Notes under the pieces: model-generated
The model's input: only the letters and a program-made list of their open reading frames with translations
Database searches by the model: none
What the model was told of the DNA's origin: nothing
Origin: GCA-020348445 sp965372465
GTDB lineage: Archaea > Thermoplasmatota > Thermoplasmata > GCA-020350865
Reading direction: 5' to 3'
NCBI GenBank assembly: GCA_965372465.1
Contig: CBDVCK010000019.1
Location: 1-22,849 of the forward strand
DNA length: 22,849 bases
Program-made: the position numbers and the translations under genes
Shown here: piece by piece, positions 14,700-22,849 of the stretch
Numbering within the stretch: position 1 is the stretch's first letter
How the letters are laid out: the number at the start of each line of letters is the position of its first letter

Positions 14700-17600
14700 T
14701 TATTCGGGAGGCGGGGGAGGCTCTGACTTTTTCTGCTCTTTCTTTGGTTCAGGAGGCGGAAGCTCTTCTGGTGGAGCAGGCGGTGGTGGTTGCTCCTCTT
14801 CCATAAGCTCGAATGTCTCGGCAGGTGGCTCAGGTGGTTGCACGGGTGCCACTTTTTTGGGCACCTGCTGCGGTCTGGTTGCTTTTTTAACGGGAGTGGT
14901 AACCTGAGTTCTTTGGACAGGTGTTCGGGGTTGTCTGGCTTGCGGTTTTGACTCTGTTTGCTGAACTTGAGTTTGTGCATGTTCGAATTCATCGATTCTC
15001 TGATTTAGTTTTCTGTTTCTTTTCTTTTCCTTGGACAGCATGCCACCTAAAGCTGCTGCGGCAACAATGGCAATCAAAGCAATTATAATAAACAGCAGGG
15101 TCATGATATCCATGGGTTCTTTCCATTTTGATTTGTCCAGGGGATAATCGTCACTGACATCGGGTGTTCCATCATTATCATCATCTGTATCTTCGTTGTT
15201 TCCTATACCATCGGAATCCGTATCCACGGTTTCATCCGGATTGTAGGGCAGGTCATCCTCCTCATCAATTACACCGTCGTTGTCATCGTCATCATCCGCA
15301 TTGTCACCGATTCCGTCCTCATCAAAATCTGACCACTCTGCATCATTGTGGGGAAAGTAATCAGCCTCATCACTCACACCATCGTTGTCATCATCCTCAT
15401 CCTCCGAATCGAAAATACCGTCGAGATCCGAATCCCTTTCAGGTGTTCCTGAGGCATAATTCGAGTCTAAAGATCTCAAACCCGCGTCATCAAACGCCAC
15501 GATATAATAACTGTAATTCTTTCCATTTATCAAAGGCATGTGATGGTAGCCAGTGGTATCTGGCGGGAAATTATCAAAGGGAACATAATTTGAACCGCCA
15601 TCACCACTGAAATATAGGATATAATGGCTTAAATCATCCTCAGAATTAGGATTCCAGGAGAGGTTCAATGCCCCGCCACCGGGAACTCGTGAAACCGTAA
15701 GAGCGGAGGGAGCCCTTGGCTGTGTGGTATCCATTACAGTAACTAACCTGGAGGTCGTATTCTTATTGCCTGCAGAATCTGTTATTGTCACGGTTACAGT
15801 ATAAACTCCGGGGTCGCTGTAAGTATGAGCAACGATAGCATCCAAGCCAGATATTTCTAATCCGTCACCGAAGGAGAAGTTGTACGAGGCGATCCCCACA
15901 TTATCAGAAGAGTCTGAAGCATCGAACTCGTATTCCACATCCTCGTCCATGGTATCAAGGAAGACAACATTTAAAACCGGAGGCTCGGTGTCGATTTGCA
16001 CAACCGTTATGGCCATTGTATCCGTATCCCAGTTTCCCTGCGAATCAGTAGCCCTCAAAGTAACTATGTAATTTCCGGATTCGGTATAGATATGTGTTGG
16101 AGAGATTCCTGTATAATCAGGGCTTGCCCAATCTACTCCATCACTGTAATCTATGTCCCATTCATATAATATCACTCCAACGTTATCGGCGGATGCGGAT
16201 GCATTGAACGAGTAAGGCGAATCTTCATTAACGGTTTCATCAAGCCCGGCATCAGCTGTGGGTTTTGTCACATCTTGAACATCTATCCAGAGAGTATCAA
16301 GAGCCCAGTTTCCTTCTGCATCTGTTACGTTCAATGTCACCATATATAGCGCTGGTTCGGAATAGATATGCACTGGCATTGCTCCATTATAATCGGGATT
16401 GAGCCAATCCACACCATCATCTGCGTCAATATCCCAGGCATAGCTTAATATGCCAACATTGTCGGTTGAATTTGTAGCATTGAAGGTGTAGGGTGAATCC
16501 TCGTCAACTGAATCGTCAGATCCAGCATCCGAAATTGGCTGGGTCGCATCGAGGATGGTTATTATCACTGTATCCAGGTTCCAATTCCCTGAAGTGTCTG
16601 TTACATTTAGAGTTACTGTGTATGTTCCTGGCTCGCTGTATGTGTGAACCGGATTTAATAATCCAGCCCCCGAATACTCAGGGTTATTCCAATCCACTCC
16701 GTCACCTGCATCAATATCCCAGGCGTAATTTGAAATGGCAACATTATCACTTGATCCCGAAGCGTCAAAGGTGTTGGGTAAGTCCTCGTTTATTGTGGCA
16801 TTGGGTCCTGCATTGGCAGTGGGTGGTGTGATGTCACGAACCGTAATCTGCACAGTGGCTGCGGCCCAGTTTCCAGCAGCATCTGTGATGTTCAATGTGG
16901 CTGTGTAGCTCCCAGGTTCGGTATAAACATGGCTTGGGGTAGAGCCTGTATAATCCGGTGTTAGCCAGTTAAGACCATCACTTGAATCTATATCCCAGGC
17001 ATAACTTGTGATGCCCACATTGTCAGAAGATAGGGTCCCATCAAAGAGGTACGAGGTATCCTCGTTAGCAAAGTCGTTTGAACCAGCATTGGCAGTAGGA
17101 GGGGTGACATCCAGAACCTCAACCCACACCGTATCAGTGTCCCAATTTCCCTCCCCGTCTGTGACATTCAATGTGACCGTGTAATTACCAGGTTGAGAAT
17201 AGATATGCACCGGGTCCCATAAGGTGGGACCGGAATAATCCGGACTGTTCCAGTCAATGCCATTGCTGAAATCCATATCCCAGGCATAATTTTCTATGCC
17301 AACATCATCAGAGGAACCTGAGCCGTCGAACAGATGCGCTGTATCCTCGGAAATTGTGTCCGGCTGCCCTGCATCTGCGAAAGGAGTTGTAATATCTATA
17401 ACCTCTATGTTCATTGTATCGGTATCGATGTTTCCGGCGTCGTCTGTCACGGTAAGGATCACAACATAGTCACCCGGAGAATTGTAGAGATGAACAGGGT
17501 TGGGGTCTGTGCCGTTTGCAAAGTTTCCATCGCCAAAACTCCAATTGTAAAATGCAATTGAACCTGAATTGTCTGTGGACAGGCTGCCGTCAAAGGGATA

Positions 17601-20600
17601 GGCAGTGCCATCATTGACAGAATCATCCGGTCCTGCATTGGCATTTGGAGGGGTGATGTCTATGACATTGATAATTACCTGGTCAATTGACCACCAGCCT
17701 GCCTCGTCTGTTACGTTCAAGGTGGCAATGTAAGTTCCAGGTTGAAAATAAGTATGGGATGGTCCCATTCCTGTTAGGTCAGGACTTGCCCAATCCAAAC
17801 CATTGCTATCATCGATATCCCAAGCATAGCTGAAGATATCCACATTGTCTGTGGAGCCTGAGCCATCAAATGTATGCGGTGAATCCTCATTTACATCTGC
17901 ATCTAATCCGGCATTGGCAGAAGGGGGAGTCACATCATTTACGATTATGGTAACTGTATCCGTATCCCAATTCCCCTCGGAATCTGTAACGTTCAATGTG
18001 ACAGTATACGTGCCGGGTTGGAAATAGATATGTACCGGATTAAAACCTGTGTAATCCGGGGTTACCCAATCAAGATCATCACTGTCATCAATATCCCATG
18101 AATAACCTACTACGCCCACATTGTCTGTGGAAGCTGACCCGTCAAAGGAAACCGGGGAATCCTCATTGGTCGTGTTTCCAGGACCTGCATTGGCGGCTGG
18201 AGGGGTGATGTCTACTACTGCTATCCATACCCAATCTACGTCCCAATTTCCTCCTGCATCAGTTACATTTAAAGTAACATTATAGAATCCCGGCTGTATA
18301 TATGTATTAGAAGGCTGCGGGTCAGAGCCGCTTGAGGTGTTTCCATCCCCGAAATCCCAGAAATAGTTGGCTATTGAACCTGAATTATCTGAAGATAGTG
18401 TGCCGTCAAAGACGTATTGTGAATCTTCATTTGTTGAATCGTCCACTCCTGCATTTGCGATGGGAGGTGTGATGTCAATTACCATAACAATTAGTGTGTC
18501 AATAGACCATCCTCCATCCCCGTCAATGACCCTCAAAGTTACAACATAATCGCCAGGAGTGTTATATGTATGAATAACCACATCCCCTATAAGATCGGGT
18601 GAGCCCCAATCTATTCCGTCAGAAGCATCAACATCCCACAGGTAACCGACAATACCCACATCATCATCTGATTGCGAGCCATTGAAGGTAATAAGTGAAT
18701 CTTCATCCGTTGAATTATCAAGCCCCGCACTTGCATTTGGAGGAAGGGAATTTGTGACTGTTATATTGACTATGTCCGAAGCAAAGTTTCCAGCATCATC
18801 GGTACAGGTGAGCAATGCCGTGTAGAATCCTGCATTAGTATAGGTATGTGCGGGTGTGTCATTTGTACCGTTGTCGTAAAAACCATCACCAAAACTCCAG
18901 TTATACCAAATTATTCCCACATTATCCCATGAACCCGTGGCATCGAAATTGAAAATAGTGTTTTTCATTATGGACCCATCCGAACCTGCATTAACGTTTG
19001 GAGGGGCATTGTCTGTAACCGTGATCTGCAGCGTGTCGGTGTCCACATCATTGTCTCCATCAATGACCCTGAGAGTGGCGTTGTAGATACCAGGAGTTGA
19101 ATAGGCGTAGTTTGGTGCAATGCCTGTTAAATCCGGAGTTACCCAATCAAGGCCATCACCATCATCTATATCCCATTCATATGTTACAATTCCTTCATAA
19201 TCTGTGGAGTTTGAGCCGTCGAAAAAGTAAGGCGTCCCAGCATATGCAGACCCATCTGCTCCTGTATTTGCTGTCGGCAGATTGTTTAAAACACTTCCAA
19301 TAACACCATTCTTCCATCCGCTGAAAAAACCGCTTTGATCCTCGAACCTGACCCGAAATTCGTAAAACGGTGGACTCTTTGGAGCGTTTGGGCCCGGTGT
19401 GAAACTCACTTGCCAGAAACCCGAGGGTGCAGATCCGATATAGGTAGGCGCTCCAAGGTAAGTTGTATTCCAGGATATGGTATCATGGTATTCAAAAGAG
19501 GGTATGAGGATGTCTTCGGTGTCCTCGGGATCCGAACCATTAGCAGTGAGGTTTATTTCCTGGCCCCTGTAAACCGTGAATGAAGTGGTGGTGAGGTTGT
19601 CTGCTGAAGGTGGACCGTTCAAATCTACTGTAACCTCCCTGCTCATGTTCATATTCGCATTCGCTGTTCCGTTTGCACCTCCTTTAAATGCATCGATGGT
19701 ATGTGGAGTGTAATCAGTGGTACCTGATGATGTTCTATTGAACTCAGTTACCTCCAGCCACCTTATCCACCCATCGTTTCCTGATCCTGTGGAAAAGGGC
19801 TGACCCGAAGGAGGTTCGGGGTTTCCCCAGAAGTCGTCGATGAATACATCGGCATTGTCCGAACCGGAGCCTGCGGCAAGGACCCTCACATGAAGGTACC
19901 ATTTGACATTCAGAAATGAACCTGTGTCTTGTACTGTTGCAGCCCCTTTATCGAATGTCGTGTTGAGAAGGTATACTGAAGGATCGTTTGAATACTGGTC
20001 ATCAACAAAGATGTCTAAATCCCCTGCACCAGGACTTTTTTCGAGGGTGGTGTTGGTGACAATCACATTTGTGGAACTTTTTACCCACAGGTTGCGGTCG
20101 TTTCTTGCGATATAATCGTCCTCGATGAAAATAAAGTCCACAGAATCGAGTAAGTATCCAGCGCCTGAATTTGAAGCGCCATTATGATTGTCTGTAATCT
20201 CGTTGTTATAGCAAGAGACGAATCCAACGTCGTTAAGGTTCCACCCTTCCATACGAATTGCATGACCGCCCCCGCCTCCATTATTGTATAAAACATTGTC
20301 GAAGATATAGATGTTGTTGACTGCATAAGGACCAGTATCCCCGTATAAAATAATTCCATATTCAGAATTGGAATGTATCACGTTTTCGTAAATATAGATG
20401 TATTGAACTGCAGAAACACCGTTTAAACCCTGTGCATGTACACCGCGATCATTATTGTAAATATGATTGTCATTGATATAACAATATGTTGTTGTAAAGC
20501 CATTTGCGTGGATGAAAACACCGATATCGTTGCCTTGTATCGTGTTATTATATACATCGTGTCCGCCTCCACCAACTAAAGATATTCCGTAACCGGTTGG

Positions 20601-21368
20601 ATCACTACTGACATTGTTATAAGACATATTGATGAAATAACTGTCTAAAACATAGATTCCCCGATCTTGAATGTTCGAAAGAGTGTTATTTGTGAAATAA
20701 CAATACCAAGCATCATTGGTATAAATCCCTCTATCATCGATATTCTCAATCGTGTTGTTTGCCAGGGTAACGTTATTGGACTCCCAAACAACTACACCCA
20801 TGAACGAGTCTGCAATATAGTTGCCTGTCACATTCACCCAGTCTGTCCAAATAAACAGTCCGAGCCCATCCACATACGTCGAAGTGCTCCAACCACAGTC
20901 ATACAATTCGCTGTTTTTAAACTCCAGCCTTGAACCCGGATACGCCTGAAAACCAAATCTGTTGGCGTTATTGCTCTGGATTATAGATGCGTCTGAAGTT
21001 GTTGCAGGGTCGTCGTCAGAATCCTGGATTACCAAATTGCCTGCTTGCATAACAGTGAGATTGTACTCTCCATCATAAGTGGAATTTCCCATTTCGATTG
21101 TTACATTGGTCAAAGTGAGGCTTCCGTTCACATACAGATTTCCCATTACAAGGATGGTTTTATCTGAATGAGAAATCGAATCTCCAAACTCGATAAACCA
21201 GTCCGCATTCGTGGTCCAGATATTATCCCCGAGCGTAATATCGGGAAACACTCCATCGTCATGAGGTGCTCCCTGCTCTGCCTTGGCAGTGGGTGAGAAA
21301 TCCAAAGCTCCAATGAATATGCTCGAAATCATCAAACAAACTATTACATAAGAGGATGCCCGTTTCAT
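14700..21368 (-). CDS. Giant surface protein: beta-helix, 13 PKD domains, FN3, Ca-binding repeats, TM anchor and Pro-rich tail
   Basis: This is a 2222-residue protein from ATG 21368, chosen because AAGGGG lies seven bases upstream and MKRASSYVIVCLM starts a signal peptide (1-30). The frame also extends 43 codons upstream without signal-like features. Domain order: a right-handed parallel beta-helix of NosD type with repeated NNxI/NNTI strands (about 110-460), a linker domain (about 480-690), 13 PKD domains (about 693-1878), an FN3 domain (about 1880-1975), thrombospondin type 3-like DxDxDG calcium-binding repeats (about 1976-2080) and a transmembrane helix (about 2087-2109). The last 110 residues are a Gln/Pro/Lys-rich tail ending in PPPPPE, which should be cytoplasmic. 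Many N-x-S/T sites fit a glycosylated surface location. Adhesion, polysaccharide binding or envelope structure are plausible roles. Confidence 0.94.
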   Translation of the reverse strand: MKRASSYVIVCLMISSIFIGALDFSPTAKAEQGAPHDDGVFPDITLGDNIWTTNADWFIEFGDSISHSDKTILVMGNLYVNGSLTLTNVTIEMGNSTYDGEYNLTVMQAGNLVIQDSDDDPATTSDASIIQSNNANRFGFQAYPGSRLEFKNSELYDCGWSTSTYVDGLGLFIWTDWVNVTGNYIADSFMGVVVWESNNVTLANNTIENIDDRGIYTNDAWYCYFTNNTLSNIQDRGIYVLDSYFINMSYNNVSSDPTGYGISLVGGGGHDVYNNTIQGNDIGVFIHANGFTTTYCYINDNHIYNNDRGVHAQGLNGVSAVQYIYIYENVIHSNSEYGIILYGDTGPYAVNNIYIFDNVLYNNGGGGGHAIRMEGWNLNDVGFVSCYNNEITDNHNGASNSGAGYLLDSVDFIFIEDDYIARNDRNLWVKSSTNVIVTNTTLEKSPGAGDLDIFVDDQYSNDPSVYLLNTTFDKGAATVQDTGSFLNVKWYLHVRVLAAGSGSDNADVFIDDFWGNPEPPSGQPFSTGSGNDGWIRWLEVTEFNRTSSGTTDYTPHTIDAFKGGANGTANANMNMSREVTVDLNGPPSADNLTTTSFTVYRGQEINLTANGSDPEDTEDILIPSFEYHDTISWNTTYLGAPTYIGSAPSGFWQVSFTPGPNAPKSPPFYEFRVRFEDQSGFFSGWKNGVIGSVLNNLPTANTGADGSAYAGTPYFFDGSNSTDYEGIVTYEWDIDDGDGLDWVTPDLTGIAPNYAYSTPGIYNATLRVIDGDNDVDTDTLQITVTDNAPPNVNAGSDGSIMKNTIFNFDATGSWDNVGIIWYNWSFGDGFYDNGTNDTPAHTYTNAGFYTALLTCTDDAGNFASDIVNITVTNSLPPNASAGLDNSTDEDSLITFNGSQSDDDVGIVGYLWDVDASDGIDWGSPDLIGDVVIHTYNTPGDYVVTLRVIDGDGGWSIDTLIVMVIDITPPIANAGVDDSTNEDSQYVFDGTLSSDNSGSIANYFWDFGDGNTSSGSDPQPSNTYIQPGFYNVTLNVTDAGGNWDVDWVWIAVVDITPPAANAGPGNTTNEDSPVSFDGSASTDNVGVVGYSWDIDDSDDLDWVTPDYTGFNPVHIYFQPGTYTVTLNVTDSEGNWDTDTVTIIVNDVTPPSANAGLDADVNEDSPHTFDGSGSTDNVDIFSYAWDIDDSNGLDWASPDLTGMGPSHTYFQPGTYIATLNVTDEAGWWSIDQVIINVIDITPPNANAGPDDSVNDGTAYPFDGSLSTDNSGSIAFYNWSFGDGNFANGTDPNPVHLYNSPGDYVVILTVTDDAGNIDTDTMNIEVIDITTPFADAGQPDTISEDTAHLFDGSGSSDDVGIENYAWDMDFSNGIDWNSPDYSGPTLWDPVHIYSQPGNYTVTLNVTDGEGNWDTDTVWVEVLDVTPPTANAGSNDFANEDTSYLFDGTLSSDNVGITSYAWDIDSSDGLNWLTPDYTGSTPSHVYTEPGSYTATLNITDAAGNWAAATVQITVRDITPPTANAGPNATINEDLPNTFDASGSSDNVAISNYAWDIDAGDGVDWNNPEYSGAGLLNPVHTYSEPGTYTVTLNVTDTSGNWNLDTVIITILDATQPISDAGSDDSVDEDSPYTFNATNSTDNVGILSYAWDIDADDGVDWLNPDYNGAMPVHIYSEPALYMVTLNVTDAEGNWALDTLWIDVQDVTKPTADAGLDETVNEDSPYSFNASASADNVGVILYEWDIDYSDGVDWASPDYTGISPTHIYTESGNYIVTLRATDSQGNWDTDTMAITVVQIDTEPPVLNVVFLDTMDEDVEYEFDASDSSDNVGIASYNFSFGDGLEISGLDAIVAHTYSDPGVYTVTVTITDSAGNKNTTSRLVTVMDTTQPRAPSALTVSRVPGGGALNLSWNPNSEDDLSHYILYFSGDGGSNYVPFDNFPPDTTGYHHMPLINGKNYSYYIVAFDDAGLRSLDSNYASGTPERDSDLDGIFDSEDEDDDNDGVSDEADYFPHNDAEWSDFDEDGIGDNADDDDDNDGVIDEEDDLPYNPDETVDTDSDGIGNNEDTDDDNDGTPDVSDDYPLDKSKWKEPMDIMTLLFIIIALIAIVAAAALGGMLSKEKKRNRKLNQRIDEFEHAQTQVQQTESKPQARQPRTPVQRTQVTTPVKKATRPQQVPKKVAPVQPPEPPAETFELMEEEQPPPPAPPEELPPPEPKKEQKKSEPPPPPE
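15730..19290 (-). repeat. Tandem array of 13 PKD-domain repeats (about 262-285 bases each)
   Basis: Unit boundaries, marked by codons for xTPPxANAG, fall near 19284, 19016, 18756, 18478, 18212, 17940, 17664, 17396, 17116, 16840, 16555, 16280 and 15980. Nine units carry a WDID..DG.DW..PD insertion; four (units 2, 4, 7 and 13) have the shorter classical FGDG form. Units are diverged at DNA level, so the array is old rather than freshly duplicated. Confidence 0.85.
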
Positions 21369-21555
21369 GTTCATTCCCCTTAAAGCAAATGAACTGGGGG
21401 GTATAAGAAACCTTTGATAAATGGATATTGAAAAGATACTAACCAATTGATTTACTATGTTTATGATAGAAGGGGGTGATTGTGAGAAGCAGATCACGGG
21501 GATATTGGACTGAATCTCCTGTTTTCGGTGCTGTACGGCCCAAAATCGCTGAAAA

Positions 21556-21565
21556 GTTTAAATAG
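21556..21565 (+). promoter_or_regulatory. TATA box for the pilin-like genes, in the divergent gap 21369-21647
   Basis: GTTTAAATAG is preceded by the purine-rich GAAAA expected of a BRE. Initiation near 21586 would give a leader of about 60 bases. The rest of the 279-base gap holds the upstream region of the giant gene on the minus strand, with possible TATA elements near 21397-21422. No other gene is seen in it. Confidence 0.5.
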
Positions 21566-21647
21566 ATACGAGTAAATTCACCCAAACGGGGAGGTAATTA
21601 TATCAAATATTTAACAAATTTGAGGAAGCTTTAACTCTGGTGTTTTG

Positions 21648-22154
21648 ATGCTTAGAATTTTAAAGAATATTCACGGAGTAGAGGGTATACCCCTAAAACT
21701 CATAATCATGGTTGTAATCCTTGCCATTACAATTCCTGTAATTTGGAAGGGATTGGAAAGCTATGACCGCTCACAAACCGAGAACAACCTGAAAAACGAG
21801 ATTGAATTCCTGGCTTCTCATATAAAACAGATTTATCTTTCAGGTACTGGCAACGCTCGTGATGTGAAAGTTGACTTCAAGGATGGTATGATGTCAAAGA
21901 TCGAGTGGATAAAATTAGGAGATTCAGTTGATGGAATATGGTCTGCCCTCAAGTACAAACTCGACTATCAGGATACGAGAACAATTGTAATCAGCAACCC
22001 GAATATTCCTATTGGAAATATAAGTGATGGAGATATAGGATCTCTGACTTTGGGGCCGGGTAAACAAACAATCCATCTGGAATGCAAAGAAGGTTTTGAT
22101 TTCGACAACGATGGTGCGCAGGATATGTATATTGAGGTTTCAAAGGTGGTTTGA
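21648..22154 (+). CDS. Pilin-like protein with class III-type N-terminus
   Basis: This is a 168-residue protein from ATG 21648, which has GGTG five bases upstream. The N-terminus reads as a short charged leader (LRILKN), then HGVEGIPLK and a hydrophobic helix IIMVVILAITIPVIW (about 18-34). A G-x-E-G-hydrophobic junction directly before the helix is typical of archaeal type IV pilins processed by a PilD/EppA-type peptidase and assembled through the helix. The remainder is a soluble beta-rich domain with FDFDNDGAQDMYIEV near the C-terminus. The next gene overlaps or abuts its stop, so they form an operon that continues out of the window. No ATPase or peptidase gene is visible to prove a pilus system. 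Function is inferred from the N-terminus. Confidence 0.72.
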   Translation: MLRILKNIHGVEGIPLKLIIMVVILAITIPVIWKGLESYDRSQTENNLKNEIEFLASHIKQIYLSGTGNARDVKVDFKDGMMSKIEWIKLGDSVDGIWSALKYKLDYQDTRTIVISNPNIPIGNISDGDIGSLTLGPGKQTIHLECKEGFDFDNDGAQDMYIEVSKVV

Positions 22155-22168
22155 AGGTGCTGGATTTT

Positions 22169-22648
22169 GTGATGTCAAAAATTGCAATGATGATTGCAGC
22201 CATTGTCATTCTCACTTCGGTTCTTGGATTCTTTTATTTCCAAAGAGAGGAAGCCAAAGATCTGGAACTTGAAAATATAGCAGAAAAGTTTACAGATGCA
22301 GTGAACAATATAAACTCACTTCAGGGCGAGACTGTGGTCAATGTCACCTTTGATGAGGGAAAGGAAGGAATCTATGTAAGGCCAAACGTTAACGGGAACA
22401 ACTATGAAATTTTAATGTCCCGATCCAATATTATCATCACCCAGGAAAAGAGAAGAGCCAGTGATAATTTCATAACCCCGGTTCATCTCTGGGAACCGGA
22501 AAATAAAGCATACAATCAAACTCAGATTGAACAGAAGGATGATGACAATAAAAAACTGGAATTTGTTTCGGGGCAGGACTTTAAAATAGAAAGAAAGTTT
22601 TTGGAGATAAGCGGGGAAAATGAATATATGACTTTTGTGTATATATGA
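22169..22648 (+). CDS. Second pilin-like/secretion-associated protein
   Basis: This is about 159 residues from GTG 22169, or 158 from ATG 22172; AAGGTG at 22154-22159 serves either. An in-frame TTG at 22151 overlaps the previous stop and is a third option. The N-terminal helix (MSKIAMMIAAIVILTSVLGFF) is followed by a charged stretch and a soluble domain with two N-x-T sites, one before the VTFDEG strand. The layout, one N-terminal helix with an extracellular beta domain, matches minor pilin-like proteins seen beside pilins in Euryarchaeota, but the class III cleavage motif is not clear. It follows the pilin-like gene directly and is probably translated from the same message. Confidence 0.7.
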   Translation: MMSKIAMMIAAIVILTSVLGFFYFQREEAKDLELENIAEKFTDAVNNINSLQGETVVNVTFDEGKEGIYVRPNVNGNNYEILMSRSNIIITQEKRRASDNFITPVHLWEPENKAYNQTQIEQKDDDNKKLEFVSGQDFKIERKFLEISGENEYMTFVYI

Positions 22649-22693
22649 ATGGATTTGTGTCCTGAGGTTCAAAGTTAGTAAGATGCTGTGGAT

Positions 22694-22849
22694 ATGATGT
22701 TAAGGAAAATTGTACCAGACAAATTATCCCATGGAGGAGATTGAACGATTTCAAGAGCGCTTACAGCAAATGAAAATCCCAAACTTATCCGAAAGAAGAT
22801 AAAAATTTGGGCAAGAAAGAATGGCTATCGGATCCTGATTTACAAATAT
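22694..22849 (+). other. Right-edge stretch with broken or ambiguous coding frames
   Basis: Two overlapping frames look protein-like. One runs from ATG 22694 as MMLRKIVPDKLSHGGD to TGA at 22742-22744, then stays open to the window end, reading TISRALTANENPK and then IKIWARKNGYRILIYKY. The post-TGA part has a ribosome-like GGAGGAG (22733-22739) upstream but no usable start codon; it would begin at ACG 22745. A second frame from ATG 22731 encodes MEEIERFQERLQQMKIPNL and ends at TAA 22800-22802, eight codons into the basic stretch. This could be the start of the next gene of the pilin operon with a frameshift or altered start codon. The window ends too soon to decide. Confidence 0.35.

Noticed and set aside
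15730..19290. Regular repeats that could suggest a CRISPR array or minisatellite
   Set aside because: Units are about 262-285 bases, diverged and in frame; they encode PKD domains.
15164..20933. Many open frames on both strands within the PKD giant
   Set aside because: All are in alternate frames of one continuous 2222-codon gene with clear domains; their products are low-complexity or His/Pro-rich.
21588..21634. GGGGAGGT followed by ATC and a 10-codon frame, a second possible AUC start or leader peptide
   Set aside because: The frame is too short to judge, and the same bases fit an A+T-rich promoter or leader; likely chance.
22742..22744. In-frame TGA as a selenocysteine codon
   Set aside because: No SECIS-like element or selenoprotein family is recognisable; frameshift, start-codon change or separate genes are simpler explanations.

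Overview
The window looks archaeal. Starts are preceded by GGTGA/GGTGAT-type ribosome sites, many genes have TTATATA-type boxes about 25-60 bases upstream, and several proteins are of archaeal type: a presenilin-type membrane protease, a PflX-like radical SAM protein, class III-signal pilin-like proteins and very large PKD-domain surface proteins. The combination fits a Thermoplasmata-like (Thermoplasmatota) archaeon from an anoxic or sediment setting. That placement is inference, since there is no rRNA or other phylogenetic marker. There is no sign of phage, IS element, CRISPR array or tRNA.

Layout, left to right. A DEAD-box RNA helicase on the minus strand runs off the left edge. A two-gene minus operon follows (small membrane protein, then PadR regulator), divergent from a macrodomain ADP-ribose hydrolase. 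Next is a 1237-residue membrane-anchored subtilisin-like protease with five FN3-type modules and an intracellular zinc ribbon, then thioredoxin reductase. On the plus strand come an operon of a presenilin/SPP-type intramembrane protease carrying an inserted beta-propeller plus a metallophosphoesterase, a four-helix membrane protein, a NifU-type Fe-S scaffold protein, a 41-residue zinc-ribbon protein, a PflX-like radical SAM protein, and a pair made of a winged-helix-like protein and a membrane protein of unknown role. Converging on that pair is a minus-strand membrane protein with an acidic tail. It lacks a normal start codon and lies directly downstream of a 2222-residue surface protein (beta-helix, 13 PKD domains, FN3, Ca-binding repeats, TM, Pro-rich tail). 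At the right edge two pilin-like proteins read outward, followed by an ambiguous partial frame.

The unifying theme is the cell envelope. Two giant extracellular proteins each end in a transmembrane helix with an elaborate cytoplasmic tail. Also present are an intramembrane aspartyl protease with a sensor-like ectodomain, pilin-like proteins and several small membrane proteins. The most unusual items are the propeller-containing presenilin homologue, the surface protease with a cytosolic zinc ribbon, and the gene with a perfect ribosome site followed by AUC.
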